Below are positions 15,516 to 24,716 of a DNA stretch of 64,000 nucleotides, one piece after another; the stretch's first letter is position 1, and every line of letters starts with the position of its first letter. Made by a program: the position numbers and the translations under genes. The stretch is from CBDBJQ01 sp965206405 (GTDB taxonomy: Bacteria; Pseudomonadota; Alphaproteobacteria; UBA8366): positions 124,001-188,000 of the forward strand of contig CBDBJQ010000006.1 in assembly GCA_965206405.1 (NCBI GenBank), read 5' to 3'. The notes beneath the pieces were generated by a model that ran no database searches, had not been told where the DNA came from, and saw nothing but the letters and a program-made list of their open reading frames with translations.

Positions 15516-18412
15516 GCCCAGTTGTCCCCGATCCCCGCATCAACCACGAGCGGGACGCGGATATCGAGAACCGGCAGTGCCGCTTCCTCCATGACCTCGC
15601 GGACGATCTCGACCGTCTTCTCGCACTCCTTCTCGGCGACCTCGAAGAGAAGTTCATCATGGACCTGGAGCAAAAGGCGCACACCCAGGCCGGCCTTCGA
15701 CAGCACCGGCAGTACCCGTATCATGGCGCGCTTGATGATATCGGCGGCGGTGCCCTGGATTGGCGCATTGATCGCCTGGCGCTCGGCGTAGCGGCGCCGG
15801 GCCTGATTGTCCATGGTGATCTCGGGGAAGTTGACGACCCGGCCGAACAGGGTTTCGGCGTATCCCGTCTCGCGGCAGCGCGCGACAGTCGCCTCCATGT
15901 AGTCCCGGATGCCCGGGTAGCGTGCAAAATAGGAATCGATGTAGGCCTGCGCCTCGCCGCGGGGCACGCCGAGCTGGCGCCCCAGCCCGAAGGCGCTGAT
16001 GCCGTAGATGATGCCGAAGTTGATCGCCTTGGCTTGCCGCCGCACCAGCGGATCCATGCCCTCGACGGGCACATCGAAGACTTCGGCGGCGGTCGCCGCG
16101 TGGATATCCTGGCCGGCGCGGAAAGCCGTTACCAGGCTCTCGACCTCGGCCATGTGGGCAAGGATCCTGAGCTCGATCTGGCTGTAGTCGAACGACACCA
16201 GCTTGCAGCCCTTTCCAGCCACAAAGGCAGAACGGATGCGCCGGCCGTCCTCGGTGCGGACCGGGATATTCTGCAAATTGGGGTTGGAGGAGGCGAGCCG
16301 GCCGGTCTGCGCCCCGGTCATGTTGAAGGAGGTGTGAATACGCCCGGTCTCGGGGTTGATCTCCTCGGCCAGGGCGTCGGAATAGGTGCTCTTGAGCTTG
16401 GCGATCCGGCGCCATTCGAGCACCCGGGCGGGCAGTTCGTGGCCCTCCTCGGCCAAGCCCTCAAGCACATGGGCACCGGTGCTGCGCGCGCCGCCGCCGA
16501 GGGTTTTGCCGGCGCTCGGCAGGCCGTGCTTGTCATAGAGAATCTCGGCAAGCTGTTTGGGCGAGCCAATATTGAAGCTCTCCCCAGCAAGCTCGTGCAC
16601 ACCCTTTTCTGCTTCCGCAAGCTGCCCGGCGAAGCTCTCGCTGAGCGTCTCGAGAGCTTCCCTGTCGACCAGGATGCCGGTCTTCTCCATGCCGGAGAGC
16701 ACTGGGATCAGCGGCCGCTCGACGGTCTCATACAGCGTGACCCGCCGCTTCTCGAGCAGCTGCGGCCGCAGGATCTGGTAGAGCCGGAGCGCCACATCGG
16801 CGTCTTCGGCGGCGTAGTCGCGCGCTGCCTCAAGCGGCACGAGATCGAAGGTGATCTGTTTCTTGCCCGTGCCTGCAACCTCGGTGTATTTGCGCGTCGC
16901 AAGGCCGAGATGCCGCTCTGCCAGCCTGTCGAGCCCATGCCCGCCAAAGCCCGCCTCAAGGACGAAGGACAGCAACATGGTGTCATCGACCGGCGCCATC
17001 GCGATGTCGTAGCGCGACAGGACGAGCATGTCGTATTTGATGTTCTGCCCGATCTTGAGCACCGCCGGATCCTCGAGCAGCGGCCCGAGCAGCGTGAGTG
17101 CCCGGTCGCGGGGAATCTGGTTTGGGACGATCTCGGTTGACGCAGCCTCGCCGAGATCGAGCACGCCCTGGGTGGCCGGCGCTCTGTGCGCCACCGGAAT
17201 GTAACAGGCGCGGCCGGGCGTCACCGACAGCGACAGCCCGACAAGATCGGCCCGGATCGGATTACGCGAGGTGGTCTCAGTGTCAACGGCAACGAAACCG
17301 GCCGCGCGCGCCTCGACGATCCACGCCTCGAGCGCCGCCTCGTCCGCGACCAGGGTGTATTCGGGGGTGTATTCGGGAGTGTATTCGGGCGCAGCCAGCG
17401 TGGCCGATGCATCCCCGCCCGCAATGTCTTCCGCTTCCGGTATCTTTGGCGCTGCCTTGTCTTTCTTACCGGTGCCACCCTTCGCATCTTTTGCATCTTT
17501 GGCTGGCGCGGCCCCTATCTTGCCGGCGGCAGAACTCCCGGCGCGTTTTTCGGCGCGCTTCAGGAGCGTGGCAAAGTTCTGCGCACGCAGGAACTCGAGG
17601 AGGCGATCTGGATCCGAAGGCGAGAGAGTGAGCGCATCAAGCGGTAGTTCGACCGGAACGTCGAGCTTGAGGGTTACGAGCTCGCGCGAGATCAGGGCCT
17701 GGTCCCTGTAGGCGAGAAGGTTCTCGCGGCGCTTGGGTTGGCGGATCTCTTCGGCCCGATCGAGCAGGGTATCGAGATCGCCGTATTCGATGATCAGCTG
17801 GGCGGCGGTCTTGACGCCGATGCCCGGAACCCCCGGAACGTTGTCGGTGGAATCGCCAGCGAGAGCCTGAACGTCAATGACCTTCTCCGGCTTGACGCCA
17901 AACTTCTCGATCACCTGGTCCGGACCTATTGTCCGGTTGCCCTTGAATGCATCGAGCATGCTCACGCCGTCGCCGACCAGCTGCATCAGATCCTTGTCGG
18001 AGGAAATGATGGTGACCTCCGCCCCGACCTTCCGTGCCTGGCGCGCATAGGTGGCGATGATGTCGTCCGCCTCGTAACCCGCCATATCGATAGCTGGCAG
18101 ACCGAACGCCTCGGTTGCTTCGCGAACCAGGGAAAACTGCGGCACCAGATCTTCCGGCGCATCCGGGCGGTTGGCCTTGTATTCGGGATAGATGTCGTTG
18201 CGGAACGTGACCCGGGCGGCATCGAAAATGACCGCCACATGATCGACTCCCGGGCGGTCGAGAAACGACATCAGCATGCTTGTGAAGCCGTAGACCGCAT
18301 TCACCGGTGTGCCATCGGGCCGGCTCATCGGCGGCAGCCCGTGATAGGCCCGGAAGAGGAAGCCGGAGCCGTCAATCAGATGGAGATGTTTGAGTTCGGT
18401 ATCGCCGGACAT
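15503..18412 (-). CDS. polA: DNA polymerase I
   Basis: The 969-residue protein has three parts: a 5'-nuclease domain (residues 1-290, HLIDGSGFLFRAYH, YEADDIIATYA, SSDKDLMQLV, GVPGIGVKTAAQLI), a 3'-5' exonuclease domain beginning AVDTETTSRNP near residue 375 with its catalytic acidic pair intact, and the polymerase domain (TGRLASSNPNLQNIPVRT, DYSQIELRILAHMAE, RRQAKAINFGIIYGIS, QVHDELLFEV). It performs Okazaki fragment maturation and excision repair synthesis. ATG 18412 is chosen because the 5'-nuclease starts there; the upstream open frame is not conserved. A 12-bp tandem triplication gives EYTPEYTPEYT at residues 343-353, in the linker before the exonuclease. Confidence 0.97.
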   Translation of the reverse strand: MSGDTELKHLHLIDGSGFLFRAYHGLPPMSRPDGTPVNAVYGFTSMLMSFLDRPGVDHVAVIFDAARVTFRNDIYPEYKANRPDAPEDLVPQFSLVREATEAFGLPAIDMAGYEADDIIATYARQARKVGAEVTIISSDKDLMQLVGDGVSMLDAFKGNRTIGPDQVIEKFGVKPEKVIDVQALAGDSTDNVPGVPGIGVKTAAQLIIEYGDLDTLLDRAEEIRQPKRRENLLAYRDQALISRELVTLKLDVPVELPLDALTLSPSDPDRLLEFLRAQNFATLLKRAEKRAGSSAAGKIGAAPAKDAKDAKGGTGKKDKAAPKIPEAEDIAGGDASATLAAPEYTPEYTPEYTLVADEAALEAWIVEARAAGFVAVDTETTSRNPIRADLVGLSLSVTPGRACYIPVAHRAPATQGVLDLGEAASTEIVPNQIPRDRALTLLGPLLEDPAVLKIGQNIKYDMLVLSRYDIAMAPVDDTMLLSFVLEAGFGGHGLDRLAERHLGLATRKYTEVAGTGKKQITFDLVPLEAARDYAAEDADVALRLYQILRPQLLEKRRVTLYETVERPLIPVLSGMEKTGILVDREALETLSESFAGQLAEAEKGVHELAGESFNIGSPKQLAEILYDKHGLPSAGKTLGGGARSTGAHVLEGLAEEGHELPARVLEWRRIAKLKSTYSDALAEEINPETGRIHTSFNMTGAQTGRLASSNPNLQNIPVRTEDGRRIRSAFVAGKGCKLVSFDYSQIELRILAHMAEVESLVTAFRAGQDIHAATAAEVFDVPVEGMDPLVRRQAKAINFGIIYGISAFGLGRQLGVPRGEAQAYIDSYFARYPGIRDYMEATVARCRETGYAETLFGRVVNFPEITMDNQARRRYAERQAINAPIQGTAADIIKRAMIRVLPVLSKAGLGVRLLLQVHDELLFEVAEKECEKTVEIVREVMEEAALPVLDIRVPLVVDAGIGDNWAEAH

Positions 18413-18443
18413 CGGTTTCACTCGGCTCTGCGCCGGCCGGTGG

Positions 18444-18656
18444 TCAGTGCCCCGAGGCGGGTGTCGCCCCTTCCGCAAGCACGAAGCGGCGACCGCAATA
18501 CGGGCAGTCGATCCGACCGCCATCGCCGAGATTGAGGTAGACCTGCGGATGGCCGAGGGCGCCCTCGCCGCCGTCGCAGGCGACACGGGTTTCTATCACC
18601 TCGACGGTGTCCGGGGAAGCAATGTCCGGAGAATCGGTATGCGGGGAATCGGACAA
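18444..18656 (-). CDS. Zinc-finger (zf-CHCC) domain protein
   Basis: The C-terminal half has the pattern C-D-G-G-x-G-A-L-G-H-P-x-V-Y-L-N-L, then CPYCGRRFVL, the CHCC zinc-binding module found in small alphaproteobacterial proteins related to the mitochondrial complex I NDUFS6 subunit. No ATG is available upstream in frame; a TTG at 18656 gives 70 residues, the usual family length, and is my choice. The N-terminal portion carries a 15-bp tandem repeat encoding DSPHT-DSPDI-ASPDT. It sits 31 bp upstream of polA on the same strand. Confidence 0.7.
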   Translation of the reverse strand: MSDSPHTDSPDIASPDTVEVIETRVACDGGEGALGHPQVYLNLGDGGRIDCPYCGRRFVLAEGATPASGH

Positions 18657-18916
18657 GAGCGCTGCGACCTTGTGGAGATGGAGGGGAGGACGGGAGCAAC
18701 AGAACCCCGCCTTCTTGCCTTGCATCCATATGCAATGGACACCGCGAATTGACAAGGACTCAAGCCCTGGGGCGCGCCGGGATTCGCCCCGAAATCTCAG
18801 CCTGCAGCTGGCTTTTACGAGGCTTTTATGGGGGCCTTCGCGGCGGCCTTCGCTTGCCGGTGGCACTGTCCGGGCATAGAGTGCCGGTGTGTGCGGGCTT
18901 TCATATCCGTACCCAT

Positions 18917-18993
18917 GCGCCCGTAGCTCAGTTGGATAGAGCGTCGGCCTCCGGAGCCGAAGGTCAGAGGTTCGAGTCCTCTCGGGCGCGCCA
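18917..18993 (+). tRNA. tRNA-Arg (anticodon CCG)
   Basis: The 77-base sequence folds as a standard cloverleaf: acceptor GCGCCCG/CGGGCGC, D-arm TAGCTCAGTTGGATAGAGC, anticodon stem TCGGC/GCCGA with loop CTCCGGA (anticodon CCG at 18951-18953), T-loop GGTTCGAGTCC, discriminator G and an encoded CCA (18991-18993). It reads the CGG arginine codon, common in this GC-rich genome. Confidence 0.97.
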
Positions 18994-19536
18994 TTTCCGA
19001 CCAGTATTGCTCTGCATCTCCACCCGACACCGCCAGATATTTTTGCACTTTTATCCGGCGCATCGGACTGGCATCGAAGATGGCGGTTGTTTGAAGGGTT
19101 CGCCGCCGAATCTGAGATCAAGCCATCACGAACCTTGGTTCGTATTCTGATCCATTATTCACAGCACGAAAGCTTTCCCGGAAGCTTTCCCAGTCGATTG
19201 CGTCGGCATCAACTCTGCCGCACGCTGGCTTCAAACGGGATCATGATCGTGCTCCCGCTGATCAAGTGTTACGAGGGCGAGGCGACGTTCGCGACGATAT
19301 TCAGCCAGCTTGTCGAGCAGGGCTTTGTGCTGCGGTAGATCAATGCCAGGATTGCAATTCGGGCAATCGACGTCGATATCGCCATGTTTCGCCCGGGTGA
19401 GCCGGGGTCGTTTTTAGCTTAGCAACACCGCCTGGTCGGAGCAGACGCGCCAGGCAAGTATCTGAGAACGAACCTCCAGAGCAACTGCGCGTCTCAAGGC
19501 GCGTCCAAACCTCCTCGACGATCTCGGATAAGCAGG
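18994..19536. other. 543-bp gap after tRNA-Arg; possible decayed coding fragment
   Basis: No convincing gene is visible. On the minus strand a frame from about 19414 to 19231 reads KHGDIDVDCPNCN, then IDLPQHKALLDKLAEYRRER, which looks protein-like (a possible CxxC zinc site followed by a charged helix). It has no ATG, GTG or TTG before an upstream stop, so at best it is a fragment. A plus-strand frame (19087-19338) ending IFSQLVEQGFVLR faintly recalls IS5-type transposases but is too short to call. Gene debris downstream of a tRNA would be typical of an old integration site, but no duplicated tRNA 3' end was found. Confidence 0.3.
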
Positions 19537-20364
19537 ATGAATGGTGACAGGGCAGGGCGGCCGATTGCCCGGCCCCGGTGTGGTGGCTATACAGGCGGCG
19601 TGCAAAGCCTTCCCCCTCATCCCGCCCCCCTCGTCGAAGCCGAGAGGCTGACCAAGCGGTTCGGTGACATCGTCGCTGTCGACAGTATCAGCTTCACCGT
19701 CGAGGCCGGCTCGATCACCGCCCTGCTGGGCGCCAACGGCGCCGGCAAGACCTCGACCATCGCGATGCTGCTCGGCCTTTTACGGCCGAGTTCAGGGACG
19801 ATCCGGCTGTTCGGGGAAGATATCGGAACCCGGCGCCACGCCGCGCTCGGGCGGATGAACTTCTCCTCGCCCTTCCTCGATCTCCCCCAGCGCCTGACGG
19901 TGCGCCAGAACCTCGTGGTCTATGCCCGGCTCTACGCCGTCCCCAACCCGGCACAACGCGTGGTTGAAGTGGCTCATGACATGGACATCGATTTGCTTCT
20001 CGATCTGCCCTACCGGAGGCTTTCGGTTGGCCAGAAAACCCGCGTCATGCTGGCCAAAGCGTTGCTCAACATGCCCGAACTTCTCCTGCTCGATGAGCCG
20101 ACCGCGAGCCTGGATCCGGTGACTGCCGGATGGATCCGGGCGTATCTGCGGGATTATACCCGGGCCGGCGCGACGATCCTCCTGGCCAGCCACAACATGC
20201 AGGAGGTCGAGCGCCTGTGCGACAACGTCCTATTGATGTCGCAAGGGCAGATCGCCGACAGGGGATCACCGGCGGCGCTGCGGGACAAATACGGCCGGGA
20301 CACGATGGAAGACATTTTTCTGGATGTTGTCCGTGCACCGCCGCCCATCAGTGCCGACCCATGA
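19537..20364 (+). CDS. ABC transporter ATP-binding protein (ABC-2 exporter type)
   Basis: This ATPase of up to 275 residues has Walker A GANGAGKTST, signature region RLSVGQKTRVMLAKALL, Walker B LLLLDEPTASLD and the switch histidine in LLASHN. The order VEAERLTKRFGDIVAVDSIS and the closing DRGSPAALRDKYG are typical of drug, lipid or polysaccharide ABC-2 exporters. A GTG at 19600 would remove 21 poorly conserved residues and may be the true start. The stop overlaps the permease start by 4 bases (ATGA), so the two act as one exporter. The substrate is not evident. Confidence 0.92.
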   Translation: MNGDRAGRPIARPRCGGYTGGVQSLPPHPAPLVEAERLTKRFGDIVAVDSISFTVEAGSITALLGANGAGKTSTIAMLLGLLRPSSGTIRLFGEDIGTRRHAALGRMNFSSPFLDLPQRLTVRQNLVVYARLYAVPNPAQRVVEVAHDMDIDLLLDLPYRRLSVGQKTRVMLAKALLNMPELLLLDEPTASLDPVTAGWIRAYLRDYTRAGATILLASHNMQEVERLCDNVLLMSQGQIADRGSPAALRDKYGRDTMEDIFLDVVRAPPPISADP

Positions 20365-21233
20365 GTGACCCCAGCCCGTATCGCAGTCGGCCGCATGACG
20401 AGGCGCGGCGTGCCGTGGTCCGCGCGGCCGCCCTCAAGCGGTTCTCGGGCGCGCGCATTCTCGCTTTGCTGACGCGTTATCTCTACCTGATGCGCTCCTC
20501 GACGATGCGCATCATCGAGCTGGTCTACTGGCCGACGATGCAGCTCATCCTGTGGGGCTTCATCTCCAAGCACTTCCTGACCCACAGCTCGTGGCTCGCC
20601 CAGGCCGCCGGCGTGCTGATCGCCGCCGTCCTGCTCTGGGATATTCTTTACCGTAGCAATCTCGGCTTCTCGATCGCCTTCATGGAGGAGATGTGGTCAC
20701 GCAACCTGGCGCAGCTCTATGTCAGCCCGCTGAGGCCCTACGAAATGATCGCCGCCCTGACGGCGATCAGTCTGGTGCGCACCCTGCTCGGCGTTCTGCC
20801 GGCGACGATGATCGCCATCCCGCTGTACCAATTCTCGATTTTCGAGCTGGGATTGCCGCTGGTGGCGTTCTTTGCGAACCTGATGATAACCGGTTGGGTT
20901 CTCGGCCTCTTCGTCACCGCCCTGTTGCTGCGGGTCGGCCTCGGCGCCGAAAGCGTCTGCTGGCTCGTGATTTTCATGATCGCCCCGATCTGCGCCGTGT
21001 ATTATCCCGTCTCCACCCTTCCCGCCTGGCTCCAGTACGCCGCCTGGGCCCTGCCGCCGGCCTATATATTCGAGGGCATGCGGGCGATCCTGTTCGAGAA
21101 TACCGTCAGGGTCGACCTGATGCTGGCCGCCCTCGCGCTCAACCTGTTTTACTTCGCCATTGGCGGCTTCTGCTTTCTCTACAGTTTTTTTGTGGCGCAG
21201 CGGCGCGGAACGCTGCTGCAGCAATCCGAGTGA
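20361..21233 (+). CDS. ABC-2 type transporter permease
   Basis: The 290-residue membrane protein has an N-terminal cytoplasmic part followed by six hydrophobic segments, among them LIAAVLLWDILY, LLGVLPATMIAIPLY, WLVIFMIAPICAVYYPV and a C-terminal ALNLFYFAIGGFCFLYSFFV. The block YYPVSTLPAWLQYAAWALPP followed by YIFEGMRAILF is the ABC-2 permease signature region preceding the last helix. It overlaps the ATPase gene by 4 bases and forms a half-size exporter with it. Confidence 0.92.
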   Translation: MSDPSPYRSRPHDEARRAVVRAAALKRFSGARILALLTRYLYLMRSSTMRIIELVYWPTMQLILWGFISKHFLTHSSWLAQAAGVLIAAVLLWDILYRSNLGFSIAFMEEMWSRNLAQLYVSPLRPYEMIAALTAISLVRTLLGVLPATMIAIPLYQFSIFELGLPLVAFFANLMITGWVLGLFVTALLLRVGLGAESVCWLVIFMIAPICAVYYPVSTLPAWLQYAAWALPPAYIFEGMRAILFENTVRVDLMLAALALNLFYFAIGGFCFLYSFFVAQRRGTLLQQSE

Positions 21234-21264
21234 GTAACCCGGTGAGCGGCCAGGGAGCGGCAGG

Positions 21265-21888
21265 ATGACCGAAACACGATGGTGGTGGGTGCGGCACGCT
21301 CCGGTGGTCCGCCATCGGGACCGTTTTTACGGACAGCTCGATCTTGCCTCCGATTGCAGCGACACCAAGGCGTTCGAGGCCCTGGCCCGTCACCTCCCCG
21401 ATAATGCTGTTCTGGTCACCAGCGCGTTGCGCCGCACCGTCGAGACGGCGGACGCGCTCGAGAAGGCTGGTGTGGTCTGGCGCACCACCATCCGCGATCC
21501 GGCGATGAACGAGCAGCACCTCGGCGACTGGCAGGGCATGCGGCCGGAAGATATCAGGCTGGCCCATGGGACCGAACATCACGCCCCTCCCATGATTCCG
21601 CTTCATGAACGCCCGCCGGGCGGTGAAAGCTTTGTCGATCTCACCGCCCGCGTGGCGCCGGCGGTCCTCCATCACAGCGGCGATCACGCCGGAAGTGACA
21701 TCGTTGCGGTGACCCATGGCGGTACCATCCGGGCTGCCCTAGGGGCTGCAGCCGGTATTGCGCCTGCCACCATGGCCACATTCACGGTGAACAACCTGTC
21801 GCTGACCCGCCTGCACCACACCCGCCGCGACGACGGATCACACCGCTGGCGAGTCATCTGCGTCAACACGGTATTCCCGGCAAACTGA
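21265..21888 (+). CDS. Histidine phosphatase family protein
   Basis: The 207-residue protein starts WWWVRHAPV, a variant of the RHG phosphohistidine motif in which the second residue pair is H-A. It continues with LVTSALRRTVETA, MNEQHLGDWQG, PGGESFVDLTARV and VAVTHGGTIRAAL, all in phosphoglycerate mutase superfamily order. The catalytic R-H, second R and second H are present. Members of this CobC-like group remove phosphate from small molecules; the substrate is unknown. It follows the ABC exporter genes by about 30 bp on the same strand and could be co-transcribed. Confidence 0.87.
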   Translation: MTETRWWWVRHAPVVRHRDRFYGQLDLASDCSDTKAFEALARHLPDNAVLVTSALRRTVETADALEKAGVVWRTTIRDPAMNEQHLGDWQGMRPEDIRLAHGTEHHAPPMIPLHERPPGGESFVDLTARVAPAVLHHSGDHAGSDIVAVTHGGTIRAALGAAAGIAPATMATFTVNNLSLTRLHHTRRDDGSHRWRVICVNTVFPAN

Positions 21889-21900
21889 GCAACACCGACC

Positions 21901-22503
21901 ATGCCCGAAATCCTCCAAACTGGCGGCGGACTGATTGTCCTCGTGATCCTGGTCGGGCTGTTCTGGTTCACCTTCCGCAAGCGCTCGCGGAACACGACGC
22001 TGGTCATGGCGCGCAACCCCGCCTTCAGCTGCGAATGGGTGTCGCACTCCCTGACGCGTGCGAAGGAGGATTTTCACAGGCGCTTCCCCGAGCTCGATCG
22101 CATCGTGGCTGATCATCCCCCCAAGCGCGTCCACCTGATCCGTTTCGGCATCTTCAACGAGAGCGAAGACGCCTTCGAGGCCGCCGCCATGACCGTGCCG
22201 GTGACGGTGCTGTTCGAAGAAGGAGACGCCGTGCTCTCGATTGTTTGCGCAGAGCAGGAGAAGGCCGAGGCCGGGCTGCCGGAGGTGATCGCCGGGAAGA
22301 GCGGCGCTCCCCAGATTGACGTCCCCCAGATTGGCGCCCCCGGGGGCGTCGCCGGGGAAGGGAGCAACAGGGCCATATTGCCACCCTTCCGCATGGCGGG
22401 GCGCTCCTCGATTATTCTCAACCTGATCGTCCTCGGCGAAGGGCGCATTACAGGACTGGCAGGACAGGTCGAGGATCTCGGCGATTTGCGCCGGGTCCGC
22501 TGA
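21901..22503 (+). CDS. Membrane-anchored hypothetical protein
   Basis: The 200-residue protein has one N-terminal transmembrane helix (GLIVLVILVGLFWFTF) followed by a soluble domain (FSCEWVSHSLTRAKEDFHRR, RVHLIRFGIFNESEDAFEAA, TVPVTVLFEEGDAVLSIV). The middle contains a 15-bp tandem duplication giving AP-QIDVP-QIGAP, and the end (SSIILNLIVLGEGRITGLAG) may form a beta-rich segment. I do not recognise the family. It starts 12 bp after the phosphatase gene, so it is probably in the same transcript. Confidence 0.6.
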   Translation: MPEILQTGGGLIVLVILVGLFWFTFRKRSRNTTLVMARNPAFSCEWVSHSLTRAKEDFHRRFPELDRIVADHPPKRVHLIRFGIFNESEDAFEAAAMTVPVTVLFEEGDAVLSIVCAEQEKAEAGLPEVIAGKSGAPQIDVPQIGAPGGVAGEGSNRAILPPFRMAGRSSIILNLIVLGEGRITGLAGQVEDLGDLRRVR

Positions 22504-22600
22504 CAAAAACCCCACACACCCGACGACGTCCGTCCCTGTTTGGTGGCGCCATTACTACCGCCGCTGTATAACCCTGCCATCAGCACTGCAGGAGACCTCC

Positions 22601-23305
22601 ATGTTCCCCATCGGAAAATCTCTCGCCCGCCTGTGTCTGCCGCTTGCAATCCTGTTCGCCGTCCCCCTGTTCGCAGCACCGCCAGCCTTTGCCCTCACAG
22701 AGGAAGAAGAGCTGGTAGAGAAAGCGGACGTCGTGCTCCGGCGGCTGCTCACTGCAGAGCAAACCAGCAAATACGTGCGCGACTATCTCAAGCGCGCCAA
22801 GGGCGTGATCATCTTCCCGAACGTCGTGAAGGGCGCCGTGCTCTTCGGCGGGGAAGTCGGCACCGGCGTCCTGCTCGCGAAGGGCGCTCAGGGATTGTGG
22901 AGCTATCCCGCCTTCTACAATCTTGGCTCAGTCAGCTTCGGGCTCCAGCTCGGCGTCCAGTCAGCCCAGCTGGCGCTGATCATCATGACTGACAAGGGGC
23001 TGAGCTCGGTCCTGCGGCGAAAGGTCAAGATCGGCGGCGATGTGAATGCCGCCATAGGGCCCTACGGCACCGGCGCGGAAGCTTCGACCACGGCCAGTCT
23101 CGGCGCCGATATCATCGCCTATTCGCTGAACGTGGGCGGCTTCCTCGGATTCAGCGTCGAGGGCTCAATAATACTCGAAGGGGAGGATGCGACGGCCATC
23201 TATTACGGCACCAGGGATGCAACACCGCGCGCCGTAGTCATCGAGGGCCATTTCAGCAACCCCCACGCCGACGCGCTCCGCAAGACCTTGGCAGACACCC
23301 AGTGA
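22601..23305 (+). CDS. SYLF (Ysc84) domain lipid-binding lipoprotein-like protein
   Basis: The 234-residue protein has a signal peptide (LPLAILFAVPLFAAPPAFA) and then the SYLF domain: AKGVIIFPNVVKGAVLFGGE, GTGVLLAKGAQGLWSYPAFY, GSVSFGLQLGVQSAQLALII, and a C-terminal YSLNVGGFLGFSVEGSII followed by YYGTRDATPRAVV. In eukaryotes SYLF proteins bind phosphoinositides; bacterial members are periplasmic or outer-membrane associated and poorly characterised. No lipobox cysteine follows the signal. It is monocistronic by spacing. Confidence 0.9.
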   Translation: MFPIGKSLARLCLPLAILFAVPLFAAPPAFALTEEEELVEKADVVLRRLLTAEQTSKYVRDYLKRAKGVIIFPNVVKGAVLFGGEVGTGVLLAKGAQGLWSYPAFYNLGSVSFGLQLGVQSAQLALIIMTDKGLSSVLRRKVKIGGDVNAAIGPYGTGAEASTTASLGADIIAYSLNVGGFLGFSVEGSIILEGEDATAIYYGTRDATPRAVVIEGHFSNPHADALRKTLADTQ

Positions 23306-23339
23306 GCCCGCATCACGGGATTGCCAACGGGATCAATAG

Positions 23340-23882
23340 GTGGATCTAGGGACAATGCCGGAACCAGGCGTGCGGAGCAGGCGGCGCAAAATAGCCGACG
23401 CAGAGACGGGCGGCGCCAAGAGCGCGGCGAAAACCCCGGCGCCGTTCTGGCGCCGCAAGCGCCTTGGCGAAATGACTGCGCAGGAATGGGAATCCCTCTG
23501 CGACGGATGCGGCAAGTGCTGTCTGCACAAGATGGAGGATATCGACAGCGGCCGGATCACCAATACCGACATCGCGTGCCGCTATCTCGATCCCCAGACC
23601 TGCCGGTGCTCGGATTATGAAAACCGCCTGGCCAACGTGCACAACTGCATCCAGCTCACCCCCAACAAGGTCCGCCACCTCGACTGGCTACCGGCAAGCT
23701 GCGCCTATCGTCTCGTCGAGGCGGGCGAGGACCTGCCGCCATGGCACCACCTGATCTGCAGCGACCGGGAGGCCATCCACCGGGAGGGCATGTCGGTGCG
23801 GGGGCGGACGACGAGCGAGGACGACATTGGCGACATGAAAGCCTACATCGCCCGAACCGGCAGGATTGTCGTCGAAAGATGA
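23340..23882 (+). CDS. YcgN family cysteine-cluster protein (UPF0260)
   Basis: The protein is 180 residues from a GTG at 23340; an ATG at 23355 would give 175. It has CDGCGKCCLHKMED, then CRYLDPQTCRCSDYENR, LTPNKVRHLDWLPASCAYR and HLICSDREAIHREGMSVRGR, the YcgN signature with a CxxCxxCC-type cysteine cluster likely to bind metal. Biochemical function in the family is unknown; related zinc- or iron-binding YkgJ-type clusters suggest a metalloprotein. About 200 bp with nothing recognisable separate it from irr. Confidence 0.88.
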   Translation: MDLGTMPEPGVRSRRRKIADAETGGAKSAAKTPAPFWRRKRLGEMTAQEWESLCDGCGKCCLHKMEDIDSGRITNTDIACRYLDPQTCRCSDYENRLANVHNCIQLTPNKVRHLDWLPASCAYRLVEAGEDLPPWHHLICSDREAIHREGMSVRGRTTSEDDIGDMKAYIARTGRIVVER

Positions 23883-24082
23883 CCGCCCTATAGCGCGGTA
23901 AAATACACGGCAAAAGAACGGGTCCGGGCGCCTTGATACCAGAGTGCCCTGGCACCACATCCGGAACAAATCCCTGTTGACGCGCAGGGGCGTTATCGCC
24001 CATCGTTGGCCGACAACATGGCTGCCCTGGGGTTACTAACCCCGCCATCGCCCCGCCGCTGCGTTGAGGAGATTGTCCAGGT

Positions 24083-24532
24083 ATGGTTGCCACCGACCCC
24101 GACACTACCGACCCCGACATTATTGGACGCGCCCGCCTCAGGCAGGCGAGCCTCAGGCCGACCCGCCAGCGCGTCGCCCTGAGCAGGTTGCTGTTCGGTA
24201 GCGGGGATCGCCATATTACGGCGGAGCAGCTCCACGCCGAGGCCCGGCAGGCTGGCGTCAAGATTTCTCTCGCGACCGTCTACAACACCCTTGGCCAGTT
24301 CTGTGCCGCCGGGTTTCTGAAGGAGATGGCGGTCCATCCGCGGCGGACCTATTACGACACCAACCTCTCCTCGCATCATCACCTGTATTACGAGGAGAGC
24401 GGCACGATCGAGGATATCCCGGCCCACGAAAATCTCGCCGACGGCCTGTCCGCCATTCCTGCGGAAGCCGCCGTCAAGCAGGTCGACGTCATCATCCGCC
24501 TCACCGGAACGCCGCCCGACCGCAAGGGGTAA
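24083..24532 (+). CDS. irr: Fur-family iron response regulator Irr
   Basis: The 149-residue protein has an extended N-terminus, then a winged helix (LRPTRQRVALSRLLF, ITAEQLHAEAR, ISLATVYNTLGQFCAAGFLK) and the metal/heme-region motif YYDTNLSSHHHLYYEE. Three consecutive histidines at that place mark Irr rather than Fur (H-x-H-H). Irr accumulates under iron limitation, is destabilised by heme, and binds iron-control elements to repress heme and iron-using genes or activate uptake. In rhizobia irr usually precedes fabA; here it precedes rubrerythrin and an ICE-like site (24555-24571) lies just downstream. Confidence 0.85.
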   Translation: MVATDPDTTDPDIIGRARLRQASLRPTRQRVALSRLLFGSGDRHITAEQLHAEARQAGVKISLATVYNTLGQFCAAGFLKEMAVHPRRTYYDTNLSSHHHLYYEESGTIEDIPAHENLADGLSAIPAEAAVKQVDVIIRLTGTPPDRKG

Positions 24533-24554
24533 GCGGCGAAGGAGCAAATCCCAA

Positions 24555-24604
24555 ACTGGAATCTTTCTAAACTCCTTGACACCCGCTAGCGCCGCAACAA
24601 TATC
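24555..24604 (+). promoter_or_regulatory. ICE-like Irr operator and promoter of the rubrerythrin cluster
   Basis: ACTGGAA-TCT-TTCTAAA (24555-24571) matches the iron-control element TTTAGAA-N3-TTCTAAA fully in the right half and at four of seven positions in the left. It is followed four bases later by TTGACA (24576-24581), an ideal -35 hexamer, with weak -10 candidates around 24599-24604 (AATATC). Placement directly upstream of the -35 would suit regulation by the Irr protein encoded immediately upstream. Confidence 0.4.
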
Positions 24605-24716
24605 CCCCTTGATCACGACGCTCGCCGATCTGGCTCCCATGCCGGACGCGGCGGATGCGGAAAACCATCCGTACGTCCAAGCAGACACCAATCAGACATA
24701 AGGGAAAGGTCCAGAA

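Noticed and set aside
14327..17140. 937-codon plus-strand frame opposite the dehydrogenase and polA
   Set aside because: It crosses two well-supported minus-strand genes and shows no protein motif; it is a high-GC shadow frame.
19087..19338. IS5-type transposase fragment on the plus strand
   Set aside because: Only about 15 residues resemble the family, too few to separate from chance.
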